NCBI RefSeq assembly: GCF_001746295.1
Contig: NZ_MJAH01000012.1
Coordinates: 228,607 to 292,606, forward strand
Origin: Streptomyces sp. LUP47B
GTDB lineage: Bacteria; Actinomycetota; Actinomycetes; Streptomycetales; Streptomycetaceae
Direction of reading: 5' to 3'
DNA: 64,000 nucleotides
Both the position numbers and the translations under genes were made by a program. Shown here in pieces: positions 8,171 to 16,234 of this stretch (the first letter of the stretch is position 1; every line of letters begins with the position of its first letter). The notes below the pieces were generated by a model that worked only from the letters and a program-made list of their open reading frames with translations, was not told the DNA's origin and did no database searches.

Positions 8171-9138
8171 CCGAACGCCTCAAGGATCCGCTCGGCGGCC
8201 AGCGTGGCCGTCAACCGGCCCTCCCGGACCTGCTGTTCGAGGTCCGGGGCGAGGGACTGCACGGCCGGGTCGGCGTGCAGTCGGCCGAGGAGTTCGTCCC
8301 GCACCATCGCCCAGGCCCAGCCGACCTGCTGGTCCCGCCGCTTGGCGGTGAGCCGCCCGGCGGAGTCGAGGAGTGTCCGGTGCTGTTCGAGCCGCTCCCA
8401 CACCACGTCCAGGCCGGTCGCCTCGCGGGCACTGCAACTCAGCACCGGGGGAGTCCAGAAGGCGTCCTTGCCGTGCATGAGCCGTAGCGCGCCCGCCAGT
8501 TCACGTGCGGCCGCGCGGGCGTCGCGCTCGTGCGGGCCGTCCGCCTTGTTGACCGCGATCACGTCGGCGAGTTCCAGGACGCCCTTCTTGATGCCCTGGA
8601 GCTGGTCGCCGGTGCGGGCCAGGCTCAGCAGCAGGAAGGAGTCGACCATGTCGGCGACCGCGGTCTCGGACTGCCCGACGCCGACGGTCTCGACCAGGAT
8701 CACGTCGTAGCCGGCGGCCTCCATCACGATCATCGACTCGCGGGTCGCCTTCGCCACCCCGCCGAGCGTGCCCGCGCTGGGGGAGGGCCGTACGAAGGCG
8801 GCCGGGTCGACGGCCAGGCGCTCCATCCGGGTCTTGTCGCCGAGGATCGAACCGCCGGTGCGGCTGGAGGAAGGGTCCACCGCGAGCACCGCCACCCGAT
8901 GCCCCAGCGTGGTCAGCATCGTGCCGAACGCGTCGATGAACGTCGACTTGCCCACGCCCGGCACCCCGCTCACCCCGATCCGCCGGGCCCGGCCGCTGTG
9001 CGGGAGCAGCTCGGTGAGCAACTCCTGTGCCTGCGACCGGTGTCGGGGGTGGGTGGACTCGACGAGGGTGATGGCGCGGGCCACGATCGCCCGCTTCCCG
9101 TCGAGCACGCCCTTCACATACGCGTCGAGATCGATCAC
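8149..9138 (-). CDS. meaB: MeaB/ArgK-family GTPase, chaperone of methylmalonyl-CoA mutase
   Basis: The protein has 329 residues and a GTG start that overlaps the mutB stop by 4 bp (GTGA). It has the G1 loop GVSGVPGVGKSTFID (about 51-65), LAVDPSSSRTGGSILGDKTR (about 81-100), the switch region VILVETVGVGQSE and the G4 motif NKADG. MeaB uses GTP to gate loading of adenosylcobalamin into methylmalonyl-CoA mutase and to protect it from inactivation. Its position as third gene after mutA and mutB is the classical actinobacterial arrangement. Confidence 0.95.
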   Translation of the reverse strand: MIDLDAYVKGVLDGKRAIVARAITLVESTHPRHRSQAQELLTELLPHSGRARRIGVSGVPGVGKSTFIDAFGTMLTTLGHRVAVLAVDPSSSRTGGSILGDKTRMERLAVDPAAFVRPSPSAGTLGGVAKATRESMIVMEAAGYDVILVETVGVGQSETAVADMVDSFLLLSLARTGDQLQGIKKGVLELADVIAVNKADGPHERDARAAARELAGALRLMHGKDAFWTPPVLSCSAREATGLDVVWERLEQHRTLLDSAGRLTAKRRDQQVGWAWAMVRDELLGRLHADPAVQSLAPDLEQQVREGRLTATLAAERILEAFGQDTERR

Positions 9139-11309
9139 TGCCCGTGCCCGAGGTCGGCCGACAGACGCTGCACCAGGTCGTGGGCCGCGTCCGGAATCAC
9201 CGTCCCGGGCGGGAACACGGCCGCGGCACCCATGTCCAGCAGGATCGGCACGTCCTGCGGCGGGATGACCCCGCCCACCACGATCATGATGTCCTCCCGG
9301 CCCTCCTCGGCGAGCGCCTCGCGCAGCGCCGGTACGAGGGTGAGGTGCCCCGCGGCCAGGGACGAGACGCCGACGATGTGCACGTCCGCCTCCACGGCCT
9401 GCCGGGCCACCTCGCCGGGGGTCTGGAACAGCGGGCCGACGTCGACGTCGAAGCCGAGGTCGGCGAAGGCGGTGGCGATCACCTTCTGGCCGCGGTCGTG
9501 ACCGTCCTGGCCCATCTTGGCGACCAGGATGCGCGGGCGCCGGCCCTCGGCCTCGTCGAAGGCGTCCACCAGCGCGCGGGTGCGGTCCACGTTCGGGGAC
9601 TCTCCTGCCTCGTTGCGGTACACGCCGGAGATCGTACGGATCTGGCTCGCGTGCCGGCCGTACACCTTCTCCAGGGCGTCGGAGATCTCGCCGACGGTGG
9701 CCTTCGCGCGGGCCGCGTGCACGGCCAGCTCCAACAGGTTGCCGTCGCCGTCGGCGGCCCGGGTCAGCGCGTCCAGCGCGTCCCGGCACGCGGTCTCGTC
9801 CCGCTCGGCGCGCAGCCGCCGCAGCTTCTCGATCTGCTGGGTCCGTACGGAGGAGTTGTCGACCTTGAGGACGTCGATCGCCTCGTCGGTCTCGACCCGG
9901 TACTTGTTGACGCCGATCACCGGCTGGCGTCCGGAGTCGATACGGGCCTGGGTGCGGGCCGCGGCCTCCTCGATGCGCAGCTTGGGGATGCCGGCGTCGA
10001 TCGCCTTGGCCATGCCGCCCGCCGCCTCCACCTCCTGGATGTGCTGCCAGGCCTTGCGGGCGAGGTCGTACGTCAGCCTCTCCACGTAGGCGCTGCCGCC
10101 CCACGGGTCGATGACCCGGGTGGTGCCGGACTCCTGCTGGATCAGCAGCTGGGTGTTGCGGGCGATGCGCGCGGAGAAGTCGGTGGGCAGCGCCAGTGCC
10201 TCGTCGAGGGCGTTGGTGTGCAGCGACTGGGTGTGGCCCTGCGTCGCCGCCATCGCCTCGACACAGGTGCGTGTGACGTTGTTGAACACGTCCTGCGCGG
10301 TCAGTGACCAGCCGGAGGTCTGCGAATGGGTGCGCAGGGAGAGGGACTTGGGGTTCTGCGGGTCGAACTGCCTGACCAGCTTGGCCCACAGCAGGCGCGC
10401 CGCGCGCAGCTTGGCGATCTCCATGAAGAAGTTCATGCCGATCGCCCAGAAGAAGGACAGCCGGGGCGCGAACGCGTCCACGTCCAGGCCGACTTCACGG
10501 CCCGCCCGGAGGTACTCCACGCCGTCCGCGAGCGTGTACGCCAGCTCCAGGTCCGCCGTGGCACCCGCCTCCTGGATGTGGTAGCCCGAGATGGAGATCG
10601 AGTTGTAGCGGGGCATCCGCTGCGAGGTGTAGGCGAAGATGTCGGAGATGATCCGCATCGACGGCTTCGGCGGATAGATGTAGGTGTTGCGGACCATGAA
10701 CTCCTTGAGGATGTCGTTCTGGATGGTCCCGGCCAACTTCTCGGGCGGAACGCCCTGTTCCTCCGCGGCGACGATGTACAGCGCCAGCACCGGCAGCACC
10801 GCGCCGTTCATCGTCATCGACACGGACATCTTGTCCAGCGGGATGCCGTCGAAGAGCTGCCGCATGTCGAGGATCGAGTCGATGGCGACACCCGCCATGC
10901 CGACGTCACCGGTCACGCGCGGGTGGTCGCTGTCGTAACCGCGGTGCGTGGGCAGGTCGAAGGCGACCGACAGGCCCTTCTGGCCGGCCGCGAGGTTGCG
11001 CCGGTAGAAGGCGTTGGACTCCTCGGCGGTGGAGAAGCCCGCGTACTGGCGGATCGTCCAGGGCTGGTTGACGTACATCGTCGGATACGGCCCGCGCAGA
11101 TACGGGGCCACACCCGGGTACGTCTCCAGGAAGTCCAGGCCCTCCAGGTCGGCGCCGGTGTAGAGCGGCTTGACCTCGATGCCCTCCGGCGTCTCCCAGA
11201 CCGGCTCGGCGCCCTCGGTGGCGTTCTTGACGGCCGTACGCCACTCGTCGGCGCCGCCGGCGGTGGTCGGGGTCCCCAGCTCGATGCCGGTGAAGTCGGG
11301 GATTCCCAT
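9135..11309 (-). CDS. mutB: Methylmalonyl-CoA mutase, large (catalytic) subunit
   Basis: The protein has 724 residues. The N-terminal TIM barrel binds the CoA ester (PYLRGPYPTMYVNQPWTIRQ, then YAGFSTAEESN). The C-terminal cobalamin domain has the DxHxxG motif (MGQDGHDRGQKVI, about residue 600), then VSSLAAGH and VVGGVIPPQD, which hold the nucleotide tail of B12. It interconverts methylmalonyl-CoA and succinyl-CoA, linking propionate and branched-chain amino-acid breakdown with the TCA cycle and supplying methylmalonyl units for polyketides. The ATG at 11309 overlaps the mutA stop (TGATG), a sign of translational coupling in the mutA-mutB-meaB operon. Confidence 0.97.
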   Translation of the reverse strand: MGIPDFTGIELGTPTTAGGADEWRTAVKNATEGAEPVWETPEGIEVKPLYTGADLEGLDFLETYPGVAPYLRGPYPTMYVNQPWTIRQYAGFSTAEESNAFYRRNLAAGQKGLSVAFDLPTHRGYDSDHPRVTGDVGMAGVAIDSILDMRQLFDGIPLDKMSVSMTMNGAVLPVLALYIVAAEEQGVPPEKLAGTIQNDILKEFMVRNTYIYPPKPSMRIISDIFAYTSQRMPRYNSISISGYHIQEAGATADLELAYTLADGVEYLRAGREVGLDVDAFAPRLSFFWAIGMNFFMEIAKLRAARLLWAKLVRQFDPQNPKSLSLRTHSQTSGWSLTAQDVFNNVTRTCVEAMAATQGHTQSLHTNALDEALALPTDFSARIARNTQLLIQQESGTTRVIDPWGGSAYVERLTYDLARKAWQHIQEVEAAGGMAKAIDAGIPKLRIEEAAARTQARIDSGRQPVIGVNKYRVETDEAIDVLKVDNSSVRTQQIEKLRRLRAERDETACRDALDALTRAADGDGNLLELAVHAARAKATVGEISDALEKVYGRHASQIRTISGVYRNEAGESPNVDRTRALVDAFDEAEGRRPRILVAKMGQDGHDRGQKVIATAFADLGFDVDVGPLFQTPGEVARQAVEADVHIVGVSSLAAGHLTLVPALREALAEEGREDIMIVVGGVIPPQDVPILLDMGAAAVFPPGTVIPDAAHDLVQRLSADLGHGQ

Positions 11310-13117
11310 CAGGACACTCCCATGCGGTCGAGGGTGGCGGTGAGCACGGCGACGGCGTCGCAGCCCGCGAAGACGTAGGAGTCCACGCCGGAGTACTGCC
11401 CGGGCCGCCCGGCGAGGAACACGTGCCGCGCTCCTGCCGCCTTCAGGGTCCCGGCGACGTCGTCGGCCCGTTCCTCGTACAGCGCGTCGCTGGAGCACAG
11501 GCAGACCTCGGTGGCGCCGCTCTCCTCGAAAGTGCCCTCGGTGACGGGCTCGATGCCGCCGGCCTGGAAGAGGTTGGCGGCGAAGGTCGTGCGGGCGGTG
11601 TGGGCGGCGGCGGGGCCGATCGCGGCCAGGAAGACCCGCGGCCGGGACCCGGTCGCCGCGAGGTGGGCGTCGGAGCGGGCCCGCAGATCCTCGTACGCCT
11701 CGTCGCGCCGGACGCGGGGCAGACCGCCCGCCGGCTGTTCGGGGGCGGGGTCCCGCACGACCGGCTTCTCGGACAGGAAGGGGAACTCGCTGACGCCGGT
11801 GACGGGTTCGCGGCGCGTCGCGAGCTTCTTGGAGCGCTGCGCCCACGTCGTCGCCAGGTCCGTGCGGAGGCGGCCGGAGCGCAGGACGGCCGCCTGGCCG
11901 CCGTCGCGTTCGATCGTCCGGAAGAACCGCCAGGCGGCCTCGGCGAGTTCGTCGGTGAGCCGCTCCACGTACCAGGAGCCGCCCGCCGGGTCGATCACCC
12001 GGGACAGGTGCGACTCCTCGACCAGGATCGTCGAGGTGTTGCGGGCGATCCGGCGGGCGAACGCGTCCGGCAGACCGAGCGCGTGGTCGAAGGGCAGCAC
12101 GGTGACGGCGTCGGCCCCGCCGACCCCGGCGGCCAGGGTGGCGATCGTCGCGCGCAGCATGTTCACCCACGGGTCGCGGCGGGTCATCATCACCGGCGAC
12201 ACCACGGCGTGCTGCGCCTGCGCACCGGCGCCGGGCGCGCCGCACACCTCGGCGACCCGCGCCCACAGCCGGCGCGCGGCCCGCAGCTTGGCGATCGCCA
12301 GGAACTGGTCGGCCGTCGCCGCGTACCGGAACTCCAGCTGTGCGCAGGCCTGTTCCACACTCAGGCCGGCCTCGGTCAGCTCCCGCAGATAGGCGACCCC
12401 GGTGGCGATCGAGGCGCCCAGCTCCTGCGCGGCCGAGCCGCCGGCCTCGTGGTACGGCAGCGCGTCCACGGTCAGCGCCCGCAGCCCGGGGTAGTCCTCG
12501 GCGCACCGGCGGGCGAGCGGGACGACCGGCGCGAAGTCCGAGGCCTCGCCGGTGCGCGCCTGGTGGCCCAGCGGGTCGGCGCCGAGACTGCCGCGCGCGG
12601 CCTTCCTGTCGATGCCGCGCTCGTCGTAGATCCGCAGCAACTCCTGTGCGGCGGCGGCTACTTGGCTGCCCGCGTCCAGGGCGATCGGCGCGAGGTCGAG
12701 GTAGACGCCGTCGAGGACCTTGCCGAGCGAGGCGACCGGGATGCCGCCCTCGCCCGCGACCAGCCACAGCGAGGTGACGCCGTTCTCCAGGTCGGCGAGC
12801 ACCGCGGCGTTGTCGGCGACCGCGTGCCGCTGCCGTACGTCCCAGCCGCCGGTGGTGTTCCCCTCGGCGCGGGCGCCGCGCACGAAGGGTGCGAAGCCGG
12901 GCAGACCGGGGTCGGGTGCGGCATCGTGCGCGGTGTACAGGGGGCGGGTACGCAGCCCGTCCTCGAGCGCGGTGGACAGGGCGTCCTCAGCTGCCGTGCC
13001 GGAGACTTCCTTGCCCGACTTGCGCAGGACACCGGCCACCAGGCCGTGCCACTGTTCAAGGTTCGCGTCAGGGAACTCGGCGGCCAGCGAGAGCCCGTCG
13101 TCAGGCAGGACCGTCAT
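11309..13117 (-). CDS. mutA: Methylmalonyl-CoA mutase, small subunit
   Basis: The protein has 602 residues and resembles the large subunit in its barrel (FVRGARAEGNTTGGWDVRQR, then WARVAEVCGAP and WVNMLRATIATLAAGVGGAD). It lacks the DxHxxG cobalamin motif; the C-terminal flavodoxin-like region has lost the B12-binding residues, as expected for the non-catalytic subunit. It forms a heterodimer with MutB. It is the first gene of the operon. The 228 bases upstream to 13345 must carry the promoter; I see no clear operator or cobalamin riboswitch there. Confidence 0.94.
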   Translation of the reverse strand: MTVLPDDGLSLAAEFPDANLEQWHGLVAGVLRKSGKEVSGTAAEDALSTALEDGLRTRPLYTAHDAAPDPGLPGFAPFVRGARAEGNTTGGWDVRQRHAVADNAAVLADLENGVTSLWLVAGEGGIPVASLGKVLDGVYLDLAPIALDAGSQVAAAAQELLRIYDERGIDRKAARGSLGADPLGHQARTGEASDFAPVVPLARRCAEDYPGLRALTVDALPYHEAGGSAAQELGASIATGVAYLRELTEAGLSVEQACAQLEFRYAATADQFLAIAKLRAARRLWARVAEVCGAPGAGAQAQHAVVSPVMMTRRDPWVNMLRATIATLAAGVGGADAVTVLPFDHALGLPDAFARRIARNTSTILVEESHLSRVIDPAGGSWYVERLTDELAEAAWRFFRTIERDGGQAAVLRSGRLRTDLATTWAQRSKKLATRREPVTGVSEFPFLSEKPVVRDPAPEQPAGGLPRVRRDEAYEDLRARSDAHLAATGSRPRVFLAAIGPAAAHTARTTFAANLFQAGGIEPVTEGTFEESGATEVCLCSSDALYEERADDVAGTLKAAGARHVFLAGRPGQYSGVDSYVFAGCDAVAVLTATLDRMGVS

Positions 13118-13345
13118 GCTCGGATGCTAGGCCAGACCCCCAAAGGAGCAGCAGGGGGCGCGGCTGTGACCTTGCCCGCAACGAGAATGTGACCCTGGTC
13201 TCGCGGGCCCGGCAGACGCTGGAAACCGGGCCCCCTGGGCCGGAAAGGTGACCGGGTCCGCGGCCGGCCGTGAGCAGTGCCTGCGCTGTGGCCGGCCGGC
13301 GGTCGCCCGGAGCCTCCGAAGCCACGGAAGCCGAGCGCGACACAG

Positions 13346-16147
13346 TCATGTGCCGCTCGCACCGGGGCCGGAGCCCGGTGCGCCGATCGCGCGAGGTATC
13401 TGTTTGCGGGAGGTGACGCCCAGCTTGCGGAACACCTTGTTCATGTGGAACTCCACGGTCGACGTGGTCACGAACAACCGCGTCGCGATCTCCGCGTTCG
13501 TCAGCCCCGACGCGGCCATGGAGGCCACCTGCCGTTCCCGGGGCGTGAGATCGAACCTCGTCTCCTCCGTCCGCCTGCGGGCGGTCTCGCCGGTGGCCAG
13601 CAGCTCGGTCCGGGCCCGTTCGGCGTACGGCGTCGCCCCGAAGGAGGCGAAGCTCTCGTACGCGGCCCGCAGCTGTGTCCTGGCATCGGAACGCCGCTTG
13701 CCCCGGCGCAGCCACTCACCGAACAGCAGCCGGGTTCTGGCCTGCTCCAGCGCCACGGGAACCTGTCCCAGCAGTTCGAGCGACCCCTGGTAGAACTTCT
13801 CGGCTTCGTCGCCGTCGGCGGTCAGGGCCCGGCCGAGGGCCAGCGCGCCCAGTGCCCAGGGCGTACCGGCGAGGGGGGCGCGTTCCTCAAGCCGGGCCAT
13901 GGCCGCACCGGCAACGGCTCGGTCGCCGGTGCGTACACCGGCCTCCACCAGCAGCGGGAGTACGAGACTGCCGCAGGCCAGGGGGTCCTCCTCAAAGACC
14001 GCCCGCGCATGCTTCAGGGCCTGCCGGTAGCGGCCCCGCCCCAGCTCGAACAGGGTCAGGGCGTGCTGCGCCAGGAGCTGGAGCAGGCCATGGCCGATGC
14101 TCCTCATCTCCGTCGTCAGGCGCACCGCCGCCCGCAGCTCCGCCTCCCTGCCGGTCAGGGCGAAGAGGTGGAGCCGGTTGATGTCTCCGCCGCCGCGGAA
14201 GCCGGTGTCGGCCGCTATGTCCTCGAACTCGGCGTAGCGGACCTCCGCCTCCGCGAACCGTCCGTCCCAGAGGTCGCAGCGCGCCTCGACGAGCAGCGTC
14301 ATGCCCAGCGCGTACAGCGCGCCCGCGTCGCGGTCCGCCGCCGCCAGACGGCCGCTGATGTCGCGTTCGGCCCGGACGTCCCACAGATCGTCGCAGGCCA
14401 TGGACAGCATTACCGCGAACGGACTGTTCGCGTCCCCGATCTCGCCGGCGTTCCGCAGCCGGTCCAGGGCGGTGCGCAGCACGGGCGCGCCGTGTTCGTA
14501 GCCCCCGGCCACGCGCCGGGCCAGACCCTCCATCACCAGGTCACGGCCGTACGCGACGGTGTCCGGAGGACGCCGGGCGGTGGCAACGGCCGCCGCGACC
14601 TTGGTCAACGTCGTGCCCTGCGTGCAGCCGTGGGCGACCAGTGCGGCGTGCAGCGCCTCACAGAGCAGCTCCCAGGTCATCCGTGGGTCCTGCGGACCGA
14701 GCCCGGTCACGGCGTCCATCAGCAGCGCGGGGACATCGGCGACGACGATCCCGAACATCTGCGCGGTCGCCCGTATCCGCAGCTCGCGCGTGTGCATCAC
14801 CGGGCCACTGATGTCGGCGCCGGCCAGATCCAGCGCGGTCCGTGCCGCCGAGGCGTCGCCCGAGGCCAGATGGGCCTGCGCCGCGTCGAGCAGCCGCTCG
14901 GCCCGTTTGCCCGGGTCACCGGTGAAGTCGGCGGCACGCGACAGGAACAGGGCCTGCTGGGAGTAACCGCCGCGGGAGCGGGCCCGCTCTGAGGCGGCCT
15001 CCAGATCGTCGGCGACTTTGTCGTCCACGCCCTCGGAGGTGGCTTCGGCCCGGTGCCAGGCCCGGCGGTCGGCGTCCCGTACGGCGTCGCAGGCGGCGGC
15101 CAGTGCCGCATGGATCCGGCGGCGCTCCGCGGGTTCGGCTCCGGCGTACACCGTGGAGCGGATCAGCGGATGCCGGAAGGCCGTCGGCATGCCCCGGCCG
15201 AGGATGCCCGCGAGGACCGCCGGCTCGACGGCGCGGGCAGACAGGCCCAGCCTCCCGGCCGCCCGCCACATCATCCCCGTGTCTCCCGAGGGAGCCGCCG
15301 CGAGCAGCAGCAACAGGGCTTCGGTCTCCGCCGGCAGCGCTCGGACGAGGCGCTGGAAATGGTCCTGCAGCAGGCGGCCCACCGGCAGCGGATCGGGCAA
15401 CGGGGCGATACCGGACAGCTGCTCGACAGCGAGGGCGTCGGCCAGTTCCAGCAGCGCGAGCGGATTGCCGCCGGTGCCGGTGACGATCCGGTCGGCCACG
15501 GCCGGGTCCACACGCCGGGTGCCGAGGGAGAGCAGGACCTTGGCCTCGGACTCGGGCAGACCGGTCACGGCGTGCGCGTCCAGCGCGTCGAACAGGCCCC
15601 CGCCGCCGAGCGCGTCGCGAACGGCAAAGATCAGGCCCAGGGAGTCGGCATGCAGTCGGCGAGCGGCGAAGGCGAGCGCCTCGGCCGACTCCCGGTCCAG
15701 CCACTGCGCGTCGTCCACCAGGAAGAGCAGCGGCTGATCGGCCGCGACCTCGGACAACAGGGTCAGCGTCGCGAGGCCGACCAGGTAGCGGTCCGCGGGC
15801 GACCCCTTCGCCAGCCCCAGAGCCGCGTTCAGGGCCGCTTCCTGCGGCTCGGGCAGCCGGGACGCCCGGTTCAGGAACGGCCGCAGCAGCCGGTGCAGCG
15901 CGCCGAAGCCGAGACCGGTCTCCTGCTCGACCGCCGTCAGACGGACCACGCGCAGATCCGCGGCCAGCGCCGCGGCGTGATCCAGCAACCGGGTCTTGCC
16001 GATCCCGGGCTCACCGGTCAGGACCAGGGCTCCGCTCAGGCCGTCGCGTACGGCGTCGAGGAGCCGCCCTATGGCCTCCAGTTCCGCGTGACGGCCGACC
16101 ATGGCCGGGGACCGCCCGGATGCCTGCTGCACGCCGCTCCACACCAT
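13346..16147 (-). CDS. LAL-type LuxR regulator (ATPase plus C-terminal HTH)
   Basis: The protein has 933 residues. The N-terminal AAA/STAND ATPase has Walker A GEPGIGKTRLLDHAA (about 42-56) and Walker B LLFLVDDAQWLD (about 140). A long helical, TPR-like middle follows, then a LuxR-type HTH at about 868-922 (LTPRERQVASMAASGLTNAE, then IATRLFVTTSTVEFHMNKVF). This is the MalT-like large ATP-binding regulator class. The ATG at 16147 has GGGGGGAG 8 bases upstream. It lies next to another LAL gene of the same orientation, possibly an old tandem duplicate. LAL proteins often activate secondary metabolism or sugar use; no target is evident here. Confidence 0.92.
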   Translation of the reverse strand: MVWSGVQQASGRSPAMVGRHAELEAIGRLLDAVRDGLSGALVLTGEPGIGKTRLLDHAAALAADLRVVRLTAVEQETGLGFGALHRLLRPFLNRASRLPEPQEAALNAALGLAKGSPADRYLVGLATLTLLSEVAADQPLLFLVDDAQWLDRESAEALAFAARRLHADSLGLIFAVRDALGGGGLFDALDAHAVTGLPESEAKVLLSLGTRRVDPAVADRIVTGTGGNPLALLELADALAVEQLSGIAPLPDPLPVGRLLQDHFQRLVRALPAETEALLLLLAAAPSGDTGMMWRAAGRLGLSARAVEPAVLAGILGRGMPTAFRHPLIRSTVYAGAEPAERRRIHAALAAACDAVRDADRRAWHRAEATSEGVDDKVADDLEAASERARSRGGYSQQALFLSRAADFTGDPGKRAERLLDAAQAHLASGDASAARTALDLAGADISGPVMHTRELRIRATAQMFGIVVADVPALLMDAVTGLGPQDPRMTWELLCEALHAALVAHGCTQGTTLTKVAAAVATARRPPDTVAYGRDLVMEGLARRVAGGYEHGAPVLRTALDRLRNAGEIGDANSPFAVMLSMACDDLWDVRAERDISGRLAAADRDAGALYALGMTLLVEARCDLWDGRFAEAEVRYAEFEDIAADTGFRGGGDINRLHLFALTGREAELRAAVRLTTEMRSIGHGLLQLLAQHALTLFELGRGRYRQALKHARAVFEEDPLACGSLVLPLLVEAGVRTGDRAVAGAAMARLEERAPLAGTPWALGALALGRALTADGDEAEKFYQGSLELLGQVPVALEQARTRLLFGEWLRRGKRRSDARTQLRAAYESFASFGATPYAERARTELLATGETARRRTEETRFDLTPRERQVASMAASGLTNAEIATRLFVTTSTVEFHMNKVFRKLGVTSRKQIPRAIGAPGSGPGASGT

Positions 16148-16234
16148 GGGACCGCTCCCCCCGACTCGTCGAGACCCTGCAGTGGGAACGCTAGGAGCGC
16201 CGCGCGGTCGGCAGCGAGCGTCATGTGACGGTAC

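Noticed and set aside
9144..10307. Long plus-strand open frame opposite mutB
   Set aside because: It is an artefact of high GC in the third codon position of mutB; the product is low-complexity Arg/Gly/Val sequence with no family resemblance.
13118..13345. Cobalamin riboswitch before mutA
   Set aside because: No B12-box-like sequence or the long structured leader expected for this riboswitch is visible; the gap is too short and unstructured.
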